Positions 1 to 8,332 of a stretch of 64,000 nucleotides of DNA are shown in pieces (position 1 is the stretch's first letter; each line of letters begins with the position of its first letter). The translations under genes were made by a program, and so were the position numbers. Source of the DNA: Mesobacillus campisalis (GTDB lineage: Bacteria; Bacillota; Bacilli; Bacillales; Cytobacillaceae); the NCBI RefSeq assembly GCF_000986785.1, contig NZ_LAYY01000010.1, positions 96,898 to 160,897 on the forward strand. Reading direction: 5' to 3'. The notes beneath the pieces are model-generated. The model searched no databases. It was not told the DNA's origin and saw only the letters and a list, made by a program, of their open reading frames with translations.

Positions 1-289
1 GGCTGTTGATTTTCGTTCCAGGCGCTTCGCTTTCCGCGGGCGGCCCGGGGAGCCTGTCTTGCTTCGCCTCCTAGAAACTCAACAAACTTCAGCTCCTCCG
101 GCAGAAGCAAAGAGCGCTTCTTTGTCGGATCCTCCAGTTTGCTCGTTTCTGGGCAGTCGGCATACGCATTTCCTATTCCTCGGCGCTATCCGCGCCTGCG
201 GGGTCTCCCCTGACCCTTGCTCCCGCAGGAGTCTCGCGCCTTCCACTTCAATCAACACGAGTAGAATCAAGCCTGACTTTCACACAGCC
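1..289. repeat. Dispersed TIR-type repeat, copy 1 (left end at window edge)
   Basis: About 250 bp here is closely similar to 14030-14300: it shares the GCGCTTCGCTTTCCGCGGGC start, the central block with AACAAACTTCAGCTCCTCC, and the GGGGTCTCCCCTGACCC hairpin. The right end is CACACAGCC, matching the TAACACAGCC end of copy 2, and its last base is also the first base of the fdhD stop codon. No convincing protein is encoded; short ORFs run through both strands of both copies. It is likely a non-autonomous MITE-like or structured-RNA element. The left terminus may lie outside the window. Confidence 0.8.
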
Positions 290-1083
290 TAATTGAACAG
301 AGGCAAGACTTCACCCCTTTCAATTGGCTTTGTGGCGGCTGCGGGTCCGGTGACATCGTTACGGATTCTTCCGGCTGATGTGTAGACGGTCGCCATTTTG
401 CCTCGTAGATAACCGACAACTTCAATATTTAAAAATCTGGCGAGCTGGACAGCCTGCTTGGTGGCAGCGGTGCGCGAGCCTATGACGGCAAAACCAAACT
501 TCGCTGCTTTTGAGAGCATCTCATAGGAAACCCTTCCGGTTGTCAGCAGGACTAACTGTTCGGTTTGCAAGCGCTTTCTAAGGGCATGGCCGATTATCTT
601 GTCCACGGCGTTATGCCGCCCAATGTCTTCACGGACCTCAATGCTGCCATCTTCATGAACGATGCAGGCGCCATGCATGCCGCCTGACTCAAGGTAAAGC
701 GGGCAGTTTTGCGCGAATTCGCTGCGCTTTTTCAACAGGTAGCTTAAGTCGTACACCTGCTGGGACTGCACCCTTTCGAATTGTTTCACATCCGTCATCG
801 AGAAAAAGGTCACGCCGCGGCCGCATCCAGCCGTATAATGCTTTTTCTTCGAAAACATTTGTTCAGGGTCAAAACTATTATTCAAGGAAACTTGCAGAGT
901 TCCAGAGCCTTCGTAAAAATGGACAGCTTCGACATCATCCGCACCGTCAATCAATCCCTCCGAATAGAGGTATCCATAGGCCCAATCCTCCAGATCCTGG
1001 TTTGTGAGCTGAAAAACGGCAATTTCAAACCCGTTGACCACCAGATTGATTGGGTATTCATCAGGACAGCCTTTCCTGATCAT
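289..1083 (-). CDS. fdhD: FdhD family sulfurtransferase (formate dehydrogenase accessory protein)
   Basis: FdhD carries sulfur from a cysteine desulfurase to the molybdenum cofactor of formate dehydrogenases in the cytoplasm. The protein has the family block SGGMHGACIV followed by REDIGRHNAVDKIIG, and TTGRVSYEM further on. The usual Cys pair is reduced to one Cys near residue 87 (TAGCGRG). ATG 1083 is chosen because AAGGGG lies 8 nt upstream; a GTG three codons earlier has no better site. 264 aa is normal for the family. No formate dehydrogenase gene is in the window. The stop codon touches the repeat at 1-289. B. subtilis calls its homologue NarQ/FdhD. Confidence 0.9.
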   Translation of the reverse strand: MIRKGCPDEYPINLVVNGFEIAVFQLTNQDLEDWAYGYLYSEGLIDGADDVEAVHFYEGSGTLQVSLNNSFDPEQMFSKKKHYTAGCGRGVTFFSMTDVKQFERVQSQQVYDLSYLLKKRSEFAQNCPLYLESGGMHGACIVHEDGSIEVREDIGRHNAVDKIIGHALRKRLQTEQLVLLTTGRVSYEMLSKAAKFGFAVIGSRTAATKQAVQLARFLNIEVVGYLRGKMATVYTSAGRIRNDVTGPAAATKPIERGEVLPLFN

Positions 1084-1569
1084 TCTTATCACCCCTTAAC
1101 TGTTTGCCATGTATTAGCATCAGTTGACTTCCTCTCCATCTTAGAAACTTTGGCAGGTGCATTCTGTTAACAACGTCACAGTTAGCTAAATTGTCACAGT
1201 TTGGGAAATTACACTATTTACCATAAAAATAAATTAATAGGCATAAAACGCCCCTTATAATTCCAATTTACAGGAAGAACCTGAATGAACTCCGGAGGAA
1301 ATGTTACAAATGCATTTCGAAAAATTGTCCATTTTATGACCAAAAGACTTGGGACTATTGTCCTTCCATTCAACCGCACTCTTATCCTAAAGGAACTGTT
1401 TGACCGCCGGCAGTAACTTATGTCACGGCCTCTCTTGAAAATCCACTCTTCCCAGCCCGCCAGCCCGGCTTCAGGCCAACATGTTTTGCCTGTGGTTTCC
1501 ACTTTGGTATAATCGTTAAATAGACCATCTGGCCTTATTAATAAGAAGACTTCAGGGAGGCAAGAAGCA
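1084..1569. other. Divergent intergenic region between fdhD and pdxK
   Basis: This 486-bp gap separates divergent genes. It holds a direct repeat of GTCACAGTT at about 1173-1202 on the fdhD side and a promoter for pdxK near the right end. A 141-codon reverse ORF overlaps it but has no ribosome site and runs into pdxK antisense, so it is not called. Confidence 0.5.
1486..1513 (+). promoter_or_regulatory. Sigma-A promoter for pdxK
   Basis: TTGCCT at 1486-1491 and TATAAT at 1508-1513 are 16 bp apart and point to pdxK, whose start is 57 bp downstream. The RBS GGGAGG sits 9 nt before the ATG. Confidence 0.6.
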
Positions 1570-2388
1570 ATGACAATGAAGAAGGTTCTAACAATTGCAG
1601 GCTCGGATTCCAGCGGCGGTGCCGGCATCCAGGCTGATCTCAAGACTTTTCAGGAGCTTGGCGTTTACGGGATGACAGCACTGACCACCATCGTCACGAT
1701 GGACCCGGATGGCTGGCATCATGGTGTATTCCCCCAGCCTGTCGATTTGGTTGAAAAGCAGCTTGACACCATCCTATCCGTCGGAATTGATGCGATGAAA
1801 ACCGGCATGCTTGGATCACCGGAGATCATTGAACTGGCAGCACGGAAAATAGACCAGCACGGACTTCAGTCTGTCGTCATTGACCCTGTCATGGTCTGCA
1901 AGGGCGAAGATGAGGTCCTGCAGCCGGAAAATACGGACGCAATGCGTGAATTCCTGCTTCCAAGGGCAACGATCGTCACCCCGAACCTTTTCGAGGCCTG
2001 GCAGCTGGCTCAGACAGGACCAATCAGGAACGTGGACCAGATGAAGGAAGCAGCATCCAAAATCCATGACCTTGGAACGAAGTATGTCATGGTCAAGGGG
2101 GGCAGCGATGTCGATCATGAGAAAGCCGTAGACCTGCTTTACGATGGGAAGGAATTCACCCTGTTCGAGTCGGAGAAAGTGGAAACCACCTACACCCATG
2201 GTGCAGGCTGTACGTTTGCGGCAGCCATTACCGCCGGCCTTGGCCTGGGCAAACCAGTGGAAGAGGCTGTTTCCGTGGCTAAGGAATTCGTTACAGAGGC
2301 AATCAATCACGGCTTCCAGCTGAACCAATATGTGGGGCCTGTCATGCATGGCGCCTATACCAGATTCGGAAACGGCCGCAAAGCCTGA
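1570..2388 (+). CDS. pdxK: Pyridoxine/pyridoxal kinase, ThiD-like PdxK
   Basis: It phosphorylates pyridoxal, pyridoxine or pyridoxamine (and possibly hydroxymethylpyrimidine) with ATP for vitamin B6 salvage in the cytoplasm. The ribokinase-fold protein begins with TIAGSDSSGGAGIQADLKTF, has VVIDPVMVCKG in the middle, and ends with the anion-hole segment THGAGCTFAAAIT. It resembles B. subtilis PdxK along its whole length (272 aa against about 271), including the QYVGP segment near the C-terminus, so PdxK is preferred over ThiD. It has its own promoter and a GGGAGG ribosome site. yojF follows in the same direction after about 70 bp and could be co-transcribed. Confidence 0.9.
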   Translation: MTMKKVLTIAGSDSSGGAGIQADLKTFQELGVYGMTALTTIVTMDPDGWHHGVFPQPVDLVEKQLDTILSVGIDAMKTGMLGSPEIIELAARKIDQHGLQSVVIDPVMVCKGEDEVLQPENTDAMREFLLPRATIVTPNLFEAWQLAQTGPIRNVDQMKEAASKIHDLGTKYVMVKGGSDVDHEKAVDLLYDGKEFTLFESEKVETTYTHGAGCTFAAAITAGLGLGKPVEEAVSVAKEFVTEAINHGFQLNQYVGPVMHGAYTRFGNGRKA

Positions 2389-2458
2389 ACATTTGAAAGA
2401 AACAGCACAACCAGCGTATGGAACAAGCTTTAAAAGCGCCGGAGAAGGAGTTGATTGA

Positions 2459-2806
2459 ATGGATCCCGTCAATATGAAGGAAGTGCAGGAAGCATTGGAC
2501 AGCTTCAAGGATAAAGAGGTTTATCTTCATATGGAGACGACCAATGGAGCCTATGCTTCGCATTTTAATGACAAGTTTTTCTCGGCAGGCGCCTATATCC
2601 GCAATGCCAAGCTCAGCTATGAGCGTGCCAAAATCACTGGTCCCGGGCCTTACCGGGTGGGACTGAAAATTCCTTTTGGCTGGGTATATGCCGAGGGAAT
2701 CACCCATTATGAGATCGATAGTAAAAGCCGGCTGCTGCTCGCAGGCCATGATTATGACGGAAAATTGGCCGTTGCCCTGCAGCTGAGCGAAACAGCATTT
2801 GAATAG
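2459..2806 (+). CDS. yojF: YojF family protein (DUF1806)
   Basis: This 115-residue cytoplasmic protein matches the YojF family of bacilli, which has no settled biochemical role. The gene sits directly before bshB2, as in B. subtilis yojF-yojG, with 26 bp between them, so the two probably form an operon connected with bacillithiol. The ATG at 2459 has AAGGAG 8 nt upstream. No signal peptide, membrane segment or metal motif is visible. The family call rests on sequence resemblance and on the conserved neighbourhood. Confidence 0.85.
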   Translation: MDPVNMKEVQEALDSFKDKEVYLHMETTNGAYASHFNDKFFSAGAYIRNAKLSYERAKITGPGPYRVGLKIPFGWVYAEGITHYEIDSKSRLLLAGHDYDGKLAVALQLSETAFE

Positions 2807-2832
2807 GGCCTAAAAAGGAGCGTTGAAAGCAA

Positions 2833-3498
2833 ATGGAAAAAGAACAGCATGTACTTGTCGTGTTCCCGCATCCTGATGATGAAGCCTTCGGCGTATCCGG
2901 AACGATTGCTTCACATATCAATATGGGAACACCGGTCACCTATGCCTGCCTGACCCTTGGGGAAATGGGCCGGAACATGGGGAACCCGCCGTTTGCCACT
3001 CGGGAGACCCTTCCGAACATCCGCAAGCATGAACTGAAGGAAGCTGCTCGCGTCCTTGGCATTACCGATCTGCGGATGCTGGGCTACCGTGACAAGACGG
3101 TGGAATTTGAAGATCCCGACAAGCTGATTGGACAGATCACCGATATGATTGAGGAACTGAATCCTTCGCTGATCATTTCCTTTTATCCTGGCTACTCTGT
3201 CCATCCGGACCATGAGGCCACCGGGGAAGCCGTTGTCGCAGCGGTCGCAAAGCTGCCTGCCGGGCAGCGTCCGAAACTGCATCTTGTCGCGTTTGCGAAT
3301 AATACGATTGATGAGCTGGGTGAAGCCGATATTGTCCATGACATAAGTGCCGTGGCCGACCAGAAGCTCGCCGCAATCAAGGCGCACCAGTCGCAGACTC
3401 AATACATGATCGACGCCATGGCGGAAGGGCTCAAGAACAAAGACCCCCAAGTCATGACACGCCTCACCTTCGAGCAATTCTATACCTACAAACTTTAA
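2833..3498 (+). CDS. bshB2: Bacillithiol biosynthesis deacetylase BshB2
   Basis: BshB2 removes the acetyl group from N-acetylglucosaminyl-malate, the second step of bacillithiol synthesis. It belongs to the PIG-L/LmbE zinc deacetylases. The metal and catalytic motif HPDDE lies at residues 13-17, and a second metal region, VHPDHEATG, sits at about residues 123-131. The 221-residue length fits. An AAAGGAG ribosome site precedes the ATG. The gene follows yojF and is ended by the hairpin at 3508-3560. The GNAT/LmbE paralogue BshB1 is not in the window. Confidence 0.92.
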   Translation: MEKEQHVLVVFPHPDDEAFGVSGTIASHINMGTPVTYACLTLGEMGRNMGNPPFATRETLPNIRKHELKEAARVLGITDLRMLGYRDKTVEFEDPDKLIGQITDMIEELNPSLIISFYPGYSVHPDHEATGEAVVAAVAKLPAGQRPKLHLVAFANNTIDELGEADIVHDISAVADQKLAAIKAHQSQTQYMIDAMAEGLKNKDPQVMTRLTFEQFYTYKL

Positions 3499-3507
3499 CT
3501 CACTAAA

Positions 3508-3560
3508 GAGTGCCTGACCCCCAGCGCGTTAACGCGCCGGGGGTCAGGCACCTTTTTTTG
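3508..3560 (+). terminator. Terminator-like hairpin of the GTGCCTGACCCCC family, copy 1
   Basis: GTGCCTGACCCCC pairs with GGGGGTCAGGCAC around a GCGCG/CGCGC inner stem, followed by TTTTTTT. It lies 10 bp after the bshB2 stop. Closely similar hairpins occur at 54803-54853 and 58522-58570, with similar short left flanks (ACTAAA). Confidence 0.85.
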
Positions 3561-3629
3561 CTTTAAAGCGCCTCTGCATCACCATGCGCACAACTTCTTC
3601 ACACAATCTTCACAATGCAGACACCAATA

Positions 3630-3673
3630 AGTGAGCAGCATCACATTTCCAATCCCTTACAACACGATAGGAT
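3630..3673 (+). promoter_or_regulatory. Fnr-like box and -10 element of the nos operon
   Basis: AGTGAGCAGCATCACA at 3630-3645 matches the Bacillus Fnr consensus TGTGA-N6-TCACA at all but the first base. A -10-like TAGGAT follows at 3668-3673. The box centre is about 42 bp before the expected start of transcription, the position of a class II activator site. This suggests oxygen-controlled expression of the nos genes. No fnr gene is in the window. Confidence 0.6.
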
Positions 3674-3708
3674 GAAACTGTAAACAAAAACAAAAGGGGG
3701 AAAGAACG

Positions 3709-4167
3709 ATGTCAAACTCTGTCGCCAGTTTCATCATTTGCACGATCCTTGGCTTTGGAATTGGCTTCGCCGGCTATGAGATCGCCGGAAAAGAGGATGC
3801 CTCTTCTTCAGCCAAACCGGCAGAAACGGAAAGCGCACCTGCACAAGCAGCGGAAAGCAGCAAGCAGGAACCAGAAGCCAAAGAAAGCAGTCAGCCTGAA
3901 ACCGTATCGGCCAGCAGCGAGGTGTTCACCTCGAAAGGCTGCCTCGGCTGCCACTCTGTTTCTTCGCTAAATCTGCAGGGCGGAGCTACCGGACCTGATT
4001 TATCCAAAGCATTCACCAATGTGGAAGATAAGCATGGCAAGCCTCTCGACGAATTTATGAAAGCACCGACATCGGCCGTCATGTCAGGGGTGATCAGCGG
4101 AAGCCCGCTGAGTGATGAAGAAGTCCAGCAAGTTGTCGATGCCCTCAAAGAAGCTTCCGAAAAATAA
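3709..4167 (+). CDS. nosC: Membrane-anchored c-type cytochrome of the nos cluster
   Basis: This 152-residue protein has one N-terminal hydrophobic segment (about residues 5-26) with no clear cleavage site, an Ala/Ser/Glu/Lys-rich linker to about residue 68, and a monohaem cytochrome c domain. The haem motif is CLGCH at 78-82 and the likely axial ligand is Met125 (SAVMSG). The haem domain would face outside the membrane. Placed 25 bp before nosZ, it probably feeds electrons from the menaquinol/cytochrome chain to nitrous-oxide reductase, the role proposed for NosC-type cytochromes of Gram-positive nos clusters. An AAGGGGGAAA ribosome site precedes the start. Confidence 0.85.
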   Translation: MSNSVASFIICTILGFGIGFAGYEIAGKEDASSSAKPAETESAPAQAAESSKQEPEAKESSQPETVSASSEVFTSKGCLGCHSVSSLNLQGGATGPDLSKAFTNVEDKHGKPLDEFMKAPTSAVMSGVISGSPLSDEEVQQVVDALKEASEK

Positions 4168-4192
4168 ATTTTGATAAGGTGGTGCAAATTGT

Positions 4193-6061
4193 ATGAAAAA
4201 ATGGATTCCTCCGGTATCGGGCTTGCTTACCGGACTTTTGGCTGCCACAGTGTTCTTTGCTGATTTCTCGCCAAGTACTCCAGCAGTGACAGCCGAAGAC
4301 AGCAAAAACAAAAGCAATGCCGAAAAAGTATATGTCCCGTTTGGCGAGAAAGACGAATATTACCTGATGGCTTCCGGCGGACACTCCGGTCAGATGTTCA
4401 TCTACGGCGTGCCATCGATGCGCCATATCCGAACCGTTCCGGTATTCACTCCCGACCCGGCGACCGGTTACGGATATGACAAACACTCGAAAGAAATGCT
4501 CGGCGGATTCACCTGGGGTGACCTTCACCATCCTGCCCTTTCCGAGACAAATGGAGATTATGACGGCAAATACCTGTTTGCGACCGATGTCGGCAACAGC
4601 CGGGCCGCCGTCCTGAACCTTGAAACCTTTACGACAAAAGACATTATCAATGTGCCAAACACAAGCGGCCCCCACTGTGCGGCCTTTGTGACCGAAAATA
4701 CGGAGTACATGTTCCTCCCTACCCGGTTCGCCGTTCCGATCGGTCATGAATATGCCTCGCTCGATGATTACAGCGAGCAGTATCGCGGCGTGATGTCGGC
4801 TGTGACATTCGACCAGGAAAAAGAAAAAATGGACATTGCCTATCAGGTCGCCCTGCCGCCATGGTCGTATGACCTGTCCGATGCCGGCAAGAAAAGCTCT
4901 GCCGACTGGGCTGTCATGACCACCTACAATACCGAAGAAGCAACCACCAACCTTGAAATCAACGCTTCCCAGGCGGACCGCGACTTCATCGTCCTGTTCA
5001 ACTGGCGCGAGCTAGAGAAGAAAATCGCAGACGGCCAGTATGATGAAGTGACCGGCCAAAAAATGATTTTCCCGGAAAAGCATAAAGGTGGCATCTATCT
5101 CGTCCCTGTTGCCAAATCGCCTCACGGTGTCGATGTCACTCCGGACGGCAAGCACTTTATCGCTTCCGGAAAACTTGCACCGGCGATGACGGTCTTCTCA
5201 TTTGAAAAAGCCATCGAAGCCATCGAAAACCAGGACTTTGCCGGCGAACGCAATGGAATTCCGATCATCAAGTACGAATCTGTCATGGAACGGGAAGTCA
5301 ACCCGGAAAATGCGCTTGGACCGCTGCACACCCAGTTTGATGAAGAAGGAATGGCCTACACAACCATGTTCATCTCTTCTGAAATTCTTAAATGGAATCC
5401 GGCCACAGGAGAAACCCTTGACCGTGTTCCTGTACAGTATTCTCCTGGACATTCAGTCGCAGCCGAGGGCGATACCGTTGCTCCGGACGGAAAATACATC
5501 ATTGCCCTGAACAAAATTGCCAAGGACAGCTACCTGTCTGTCGGACCATCACATCCGGAATCGATGCAGCTGATCGACCTGTCCGGCGACAAAATGGAAG
5601 TCATCCAGTCGGCGCCTGTCAATCCGGAACCGCATTACGCGCAAATGATCAAGGCTGACAAAGTCAAGACGATCTCTGTCTATGATAAAGATGAGACCAA
5701 CAAGGACGCTGTCTACAAACAGGAAGACGCGAAAATCGTGCGCAAAGGAAATGAAGTCCATGTCTATGGCATCGCAATGCGCTCCAAATTCATCTTTGAT
5801 GCAAAAGCGGAACGCCCTGATGTGATTGAAGTCAATAAAGGCGACAAAGTCTATATCCACCTGACGAATATCGACTTTGACCAAGACATCACCCACGGCT
5901 TTGCTATCAATGGCTACGACCTGAACATCGAAGTCCAGCCGGGACAGGTCAATACAGTGGAATTTACCGCCGATAAAGCTGGCACCTTCCCGCTGTACTG
6001 CACGAACTTCTGCTCGGCGCTGCACCAGGAAATGACCGGATACTTCCTTGTAAAACCTTAA
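4193..6061 (+). CDS. nosZ: Nitrous-oxide reductase, Sec-dependent clade II NosZ
   Basis: NosZ reduces N2O to N2 outside the membrane with the copper centres CuZ and CuA. The N-terminus has a Sec-type signal (about residues 1-34, KK then a hydrophobic run) and no twin arginine, the mark of clade II (atypical) NosZ. CuZ-type histidines appear in DLHHP (112-113) and SGPHCA (161), within a seven-bladed-propeller domain. The C-terminal cupredoxin domain carries the CuA ligands His568 (THGF), Cys603, Cys607, His611 and Met614 (CTNFCSALHQEM). All key motifs are intact in 622 residues. It follows the nosC-like cytochrome; two hairpin repeats separate it from nosB. Confidence 0.97.
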   Translation: MKKWIPPVSGLLTGLLAATVFFADFSPSTPAVTAEDSKNKSNAEKVYVPFGEKDEYYLMASGGHSGQMFIYGVPSMRHIRTVPVFTPDPATGYGYDKHSKEMLGGFTWGDLHHPALSETNGDYDGKYLFATDVGNSRAAVLNLETFTTKDIINVPNTSGPHCAAFVTENTEYMFLPTRFAVPIGHEYASLDDYSEQYRGVMSAVTFDQEKEKMDIAYQVALPPWSYDLSDAGKKSSADWAVMTTYNTEEATTNLEINASQADRDFIVLFNWRELEKKIADGQYDEVTGQKMIFPEKHKGGIYLVPVAKSPHGVDVTPDGKHFIASGKLAPAMTVFSFEKAIEAIENQDFAGERNGIPIIKYESVMEREVNPENALGPLHTQFDEEGMAYTTMFISSEILKWNPATGETLDRVPVQYSPGHSVAAEGDTVAPDGKYIIALNKIAKDSYLSVGPSHPESMQLIDLSGDKMEVIQSAPVNPEPHYAQMIKADKVKTISVYDKDETNKDAVYKQEDAKIVRKGNEVHVYGIAMRSKFIFDAKAERPDVIEVNKGDKVYIHLTNIDFDQDITHGFAINGYDLNIEVQPGQVNTVEFTADKAGTFPLYCTNFCSALHQEMTGYFLVKP

Positions 6062-6064
6062 AAG

Positions 6065-6211
6065 AAAAGCGGAAGCGCCCGTTTAGCGACGTATGGACTG
6101 GAGCCCGGCGACTGAGATAAAGGAAACACGAAGAGCGTTAGCGATTCGATGTTGACTTATCGTAGGAAGGTGGGCGAAGTCCACTAGTCGCTGGGCGCTG
6201 GAGCTAGACAG
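6065..6211. repeat. AAGCGGAAGCGCC...GGCGCTGGAGCTAGACA hairpin repeat, copy 1
   Basis: Starts four bases after the nosZ stop. The outer arms AGCGCCC/GGGCGCT pair, as do AGCGAC/GTCGCT and TGGACT/AGTCCA further in, giving a long imperfect hairpin of about 147 bp. The ends are shared with the second element at 6275-6396, but the centre is different. No T run follows. It may attenuate transcription or stabilise the nosZ message. Confidence 0.75.
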
Positions 6212-6274
6212 TAATCCAAGATTTAGCGGAAACGGGTATCAGCTGAATGGCCGATGCCCCCTTCCCTTTTATTA

Positions 6275-6396
6275 GAAAAGCGGAAGCGCCTTGCTCAGCC
6301 CCGACAAGCATAAGACGCTCCAGAATAGAAGGCGTTCTTTGCCTTCAATTCTGGAGTGGCTTATGACTCGAGGGGCTAGGCGCTGGAGCTGGACAG
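6275..6396. repeat. AAGCGGAAGCGCC...GGCGCTGGAGCTGGACA hairpin repeat, copy 2
   Basis: The ends match copy 1. Nested arms pair throughout: AGCGCC/GGCGCT, AGCCCC/GGGGCT, GCATAAG/CTTATG, CTCCAGAAT/ATTCTGGAG and GAAGGC/GCCTTC. The result is a near-continuous 120-bp hairpin. It lies in the 391-bp gap between nosZ and nosB; the rest of that gap shows no gene. Confidence 0.8.
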
Positions 6397-6452
6397 TTAT
6401 CTAAGTGCTGAAATTTATACTTTCTTATTTTAAAAGAAAGGCGTGTCAGACC

Positions 6453-7019
6453 ATGAACAAAAAACGGCTTTCCCCATGCTCGTCGGTGCTGCTTGTGATG
6501 GCCGCCCTGCTGGTCGGAGCTTCCCTGTTCTTCCCGTGGTGGAAGATGGAGTTTTTCGCTCCTCAGTATCCCGAGGGACTTAATATCATCGTCTACCCCG
6601 ACAAACTGGAAGGCGAAATCGACAACATCAACGCTCTTAACCACTATATTGGCATGAAAACCTTCAGCGAGGAGAACTTCCCGGAACTGCAGTTTCTGAA
6701 ATGGCTGATCGGCGGATTAGCCGTCCTTGTCCTGCTCACTGGCCTAATCCGGAATAAAGCTTACCTGTACGGCGTCATTGCCCTGTTTGCTGCAGGAGGA
6801 GCCGCGGGGGTCTGGGACTTGAGGCGCTGGCTGAAAGACTTCGGCACCGACCTTGACCCGATGGCGCCGATTGAAATGGACCCCTTCATTCCCCCTATCC
6901 TGGGAGAAAACATCGTCGCCAACTTTACAACCTACAGCTCTCTTGGAACAGGCTCCTATCTGGTGGTTGCCGCCTTTATCCTAACTCTCATTCCATTATG
7001 GAAGGACCGAAAGCAATGA
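6453..7019 (+). CDS. nosB: NosB-like integral membrane protein
   Basis: The 188-residue product has about four hydrophobic segments: one at the N-terminus followed by FFPWWKMEFFAPQYP, two in the middle and one at the C-terminus. Its place between nosZ and nosD and its size fit the NosB membrane protein of clade II nos clusters, whose exact role is unknown; electron supply to or maturation of NosZ is a fair guess. The ATG at 6453 is chosen over the upstream GTG at 6405, because the latter lies close to the repeat and has no ribosome site, whereas AGAAAGGCG precedes 6453. The stop overlaps the nosD start (ATGA). Confidence 0.75.
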   Translation: MNKKRLSPCSSVLLVMAALLVGASLFFPWWKMEFFAPQYPEGLNIIVYPDKLEGEIDNINALNHYIGMKTFSEENFPELQFLKWLIGGLAVLVLLTGLIRNKAYLYGVIALFAAGGAAGVWDLRRWLKDFGTDLDPMAPIEMDPFIPPILGENIVANFTTYSSLGTGSYLVVAAFILTLIPLWKDRKQ

Positions 7020-8317
7020 AAAAAATCCTTGGCCTGCTCCTTCTCCTTGTCCTCCTTGCCCCAACCAGGCCGGGAGCGGCACAGGAGGATCTCCAGGCAC
7101 TCATAAATGCTGCCGATGAAGGAGCGACCATCCAGCTTGAGGCAGCCACCTACCATGGAAATATCGTCATTGACAAACAGCTTGTCCTTTTAGGAAAAGA
7201 AGGCACCATCATCGAGGGCGACGGAACAGGCAATGTCATCTCGGTCACCGCCGAAGGTGTCACGCTGGACGGTTTTGCCGTCAAAAACAGCTCGATGGAC
7301 CGAAACAGCCCTGAGGAGTATGCCGGTATCAAAGTGTACAGCAATGGAAACACACTGAAGAACCTGGAAATCTCCGACTCCTTTCACGGCATTTATTTAA
7401 GCAAGGCACATGAAAATACGATCGACCACGTTGCCGTCCTCGGCAGCGGCAAAGAGGAAATCGCCGGCCAGGGCAACGGGCTTCATATTTACTATTCAAA
7501 TGGAAACACACTCTCGAATAATGAGATTGAAGGAACGCGCGACGGCATGTTCTTTGATTATGCCAATGATAACGTGATGCACCGCAACAGCATCTCCAAA
7601 ACCCGGTATGGACTGCATTTCATGTATTCCAACCAAAACGAATTTAAAAACAACATATTCACATTCAATACAGGTGGAGCCGCCATCATGCATTCCAGCG
7701 GCCTCAAGCTTGAAGACAACCAATTCGTCTTCAATTACGGACACCGTTCCTTCGGCCTCCTGCTATTGTCTGCCAATGACAATCACATTGAGAACAATAC
7801 TTTCTATATGAATCAAAGAGGGTTGTATATAGATCAGGCGACAAGAAACCTAATCACCAGGAATAAAATCCATCAAAACCAAATCGGGATTGAACTGTGG
7901 GCCAGCTCCAATGACCAGGTCTTTACCGGGAACGAAATATCCGACAACACCCTGCCTGCCGTGACGCTTGGCGGAACAGGCAGGAACAGCTGGAGCCAGG
8001 ACGGAACCGGAAACATGTGGGGCAGCACCTTTCCCCTGCACGACCTTGACCAGGACGGTATCGGCGACAGCAAGGCCGTCTATCAATCTGCCTTGTTCCA
8101 GCAAATCGAAGAACAGGAGCTGACCTACCTGTTCCTGAAAAGCCCGGCAATCACCATCTACGAGAAAATGAACGAGCTCTTTGGAAACGGTAAGATCATG
8201 TTCGAGGATGATCATCCGCTCTCTGCCGGCAAAGGATCGGGGTGGTTTTGGCCCGGCCTGCTGATTGGTGCCGCCGCCCTCCTTATCTCAAAGATTTTAA
8301 AAACCAGGATTCTATAA
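7016..8317 (+). CDS. nosD: NosD, beta-helix maturation protein for NosZ copper centre
   Basis: NosD works outside the membrane with the NosFY transporter in assembling the CuZ cluster of NosZ. The 433-residue protein has a Sec signal peptide (cleavage probably after GAAQ), a long run of parallel beta-helix (CASH/NosD) repeats rich in NTxxxN and GI-Y/GL-Y turns over about residues 60-330, and a C-terminal membrane segment (about 405-425). ATG 7016 is preferred: GGAAGGACC precedes it, and it overlaps the nosB stop. An ATG six codons earlier lies inside that ribosome site. nosY follows after 15 bp. Confidence 0.92.
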   Translation: MKKILGLLLLLVLLAPTRPGAAQEDLQALINAADEGATIQLEAATYHGNIVIDKQLVLLGKEGTIIEGDGTGNVISVTAEGVTLDGFAVKNSSMDRNSPEEYAGIKVYSNGNTLKNLEISDSFHGIYLSKAHENTIDHVAVLGSGKEEIAGQGNGLHIYYSNGNTLSNNEIEGTRDGMFFDYANDNVMHRNSISKTRYGLHFMYSNQNEFKNNIFTFNTGGAAIMHSSGLKLEDNQFVFNYGHRSFGLLLLSANDNHIENNTFYMNQRGLYIDQATRNLITRNKIHQNQIGIELWASSNDQVFTGNEISDNTLPAVTLGGTGRNSWSQDGTGNMWGSTFPLHDLDQDGIGDSKAVYQSALFQQIEEQELTYLFLKSPAITIYEKMNELFGNGKIMFEDDHPLSAGKGSGWFWPGLLIGAAALLISKILKTRIL

Positions 8318-8332
8318 AAGGGAGACATCGCC

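Noticed and set aside
59..292. ORFs inside the TIR repeat, also at 14089-14313
   Set aside because: Open frames on both strands arise from a GC-rich structured repeat; there is no start signal and the frames differ between the copies at their ends.
1218..1643. Reverse 141-codon ORF between fdhD and pdxK
   Set aside because: It overlaps the pdxK start and promoter, lacks a ribosome site and has no domain features.
1570..2388. Calling the kinase ThiD (HMP kinase)
   Set aside because: The whole-length resemblance, including the QYVGP tail, is to Bacillus PdxK; no thiamine genes are adjacent.
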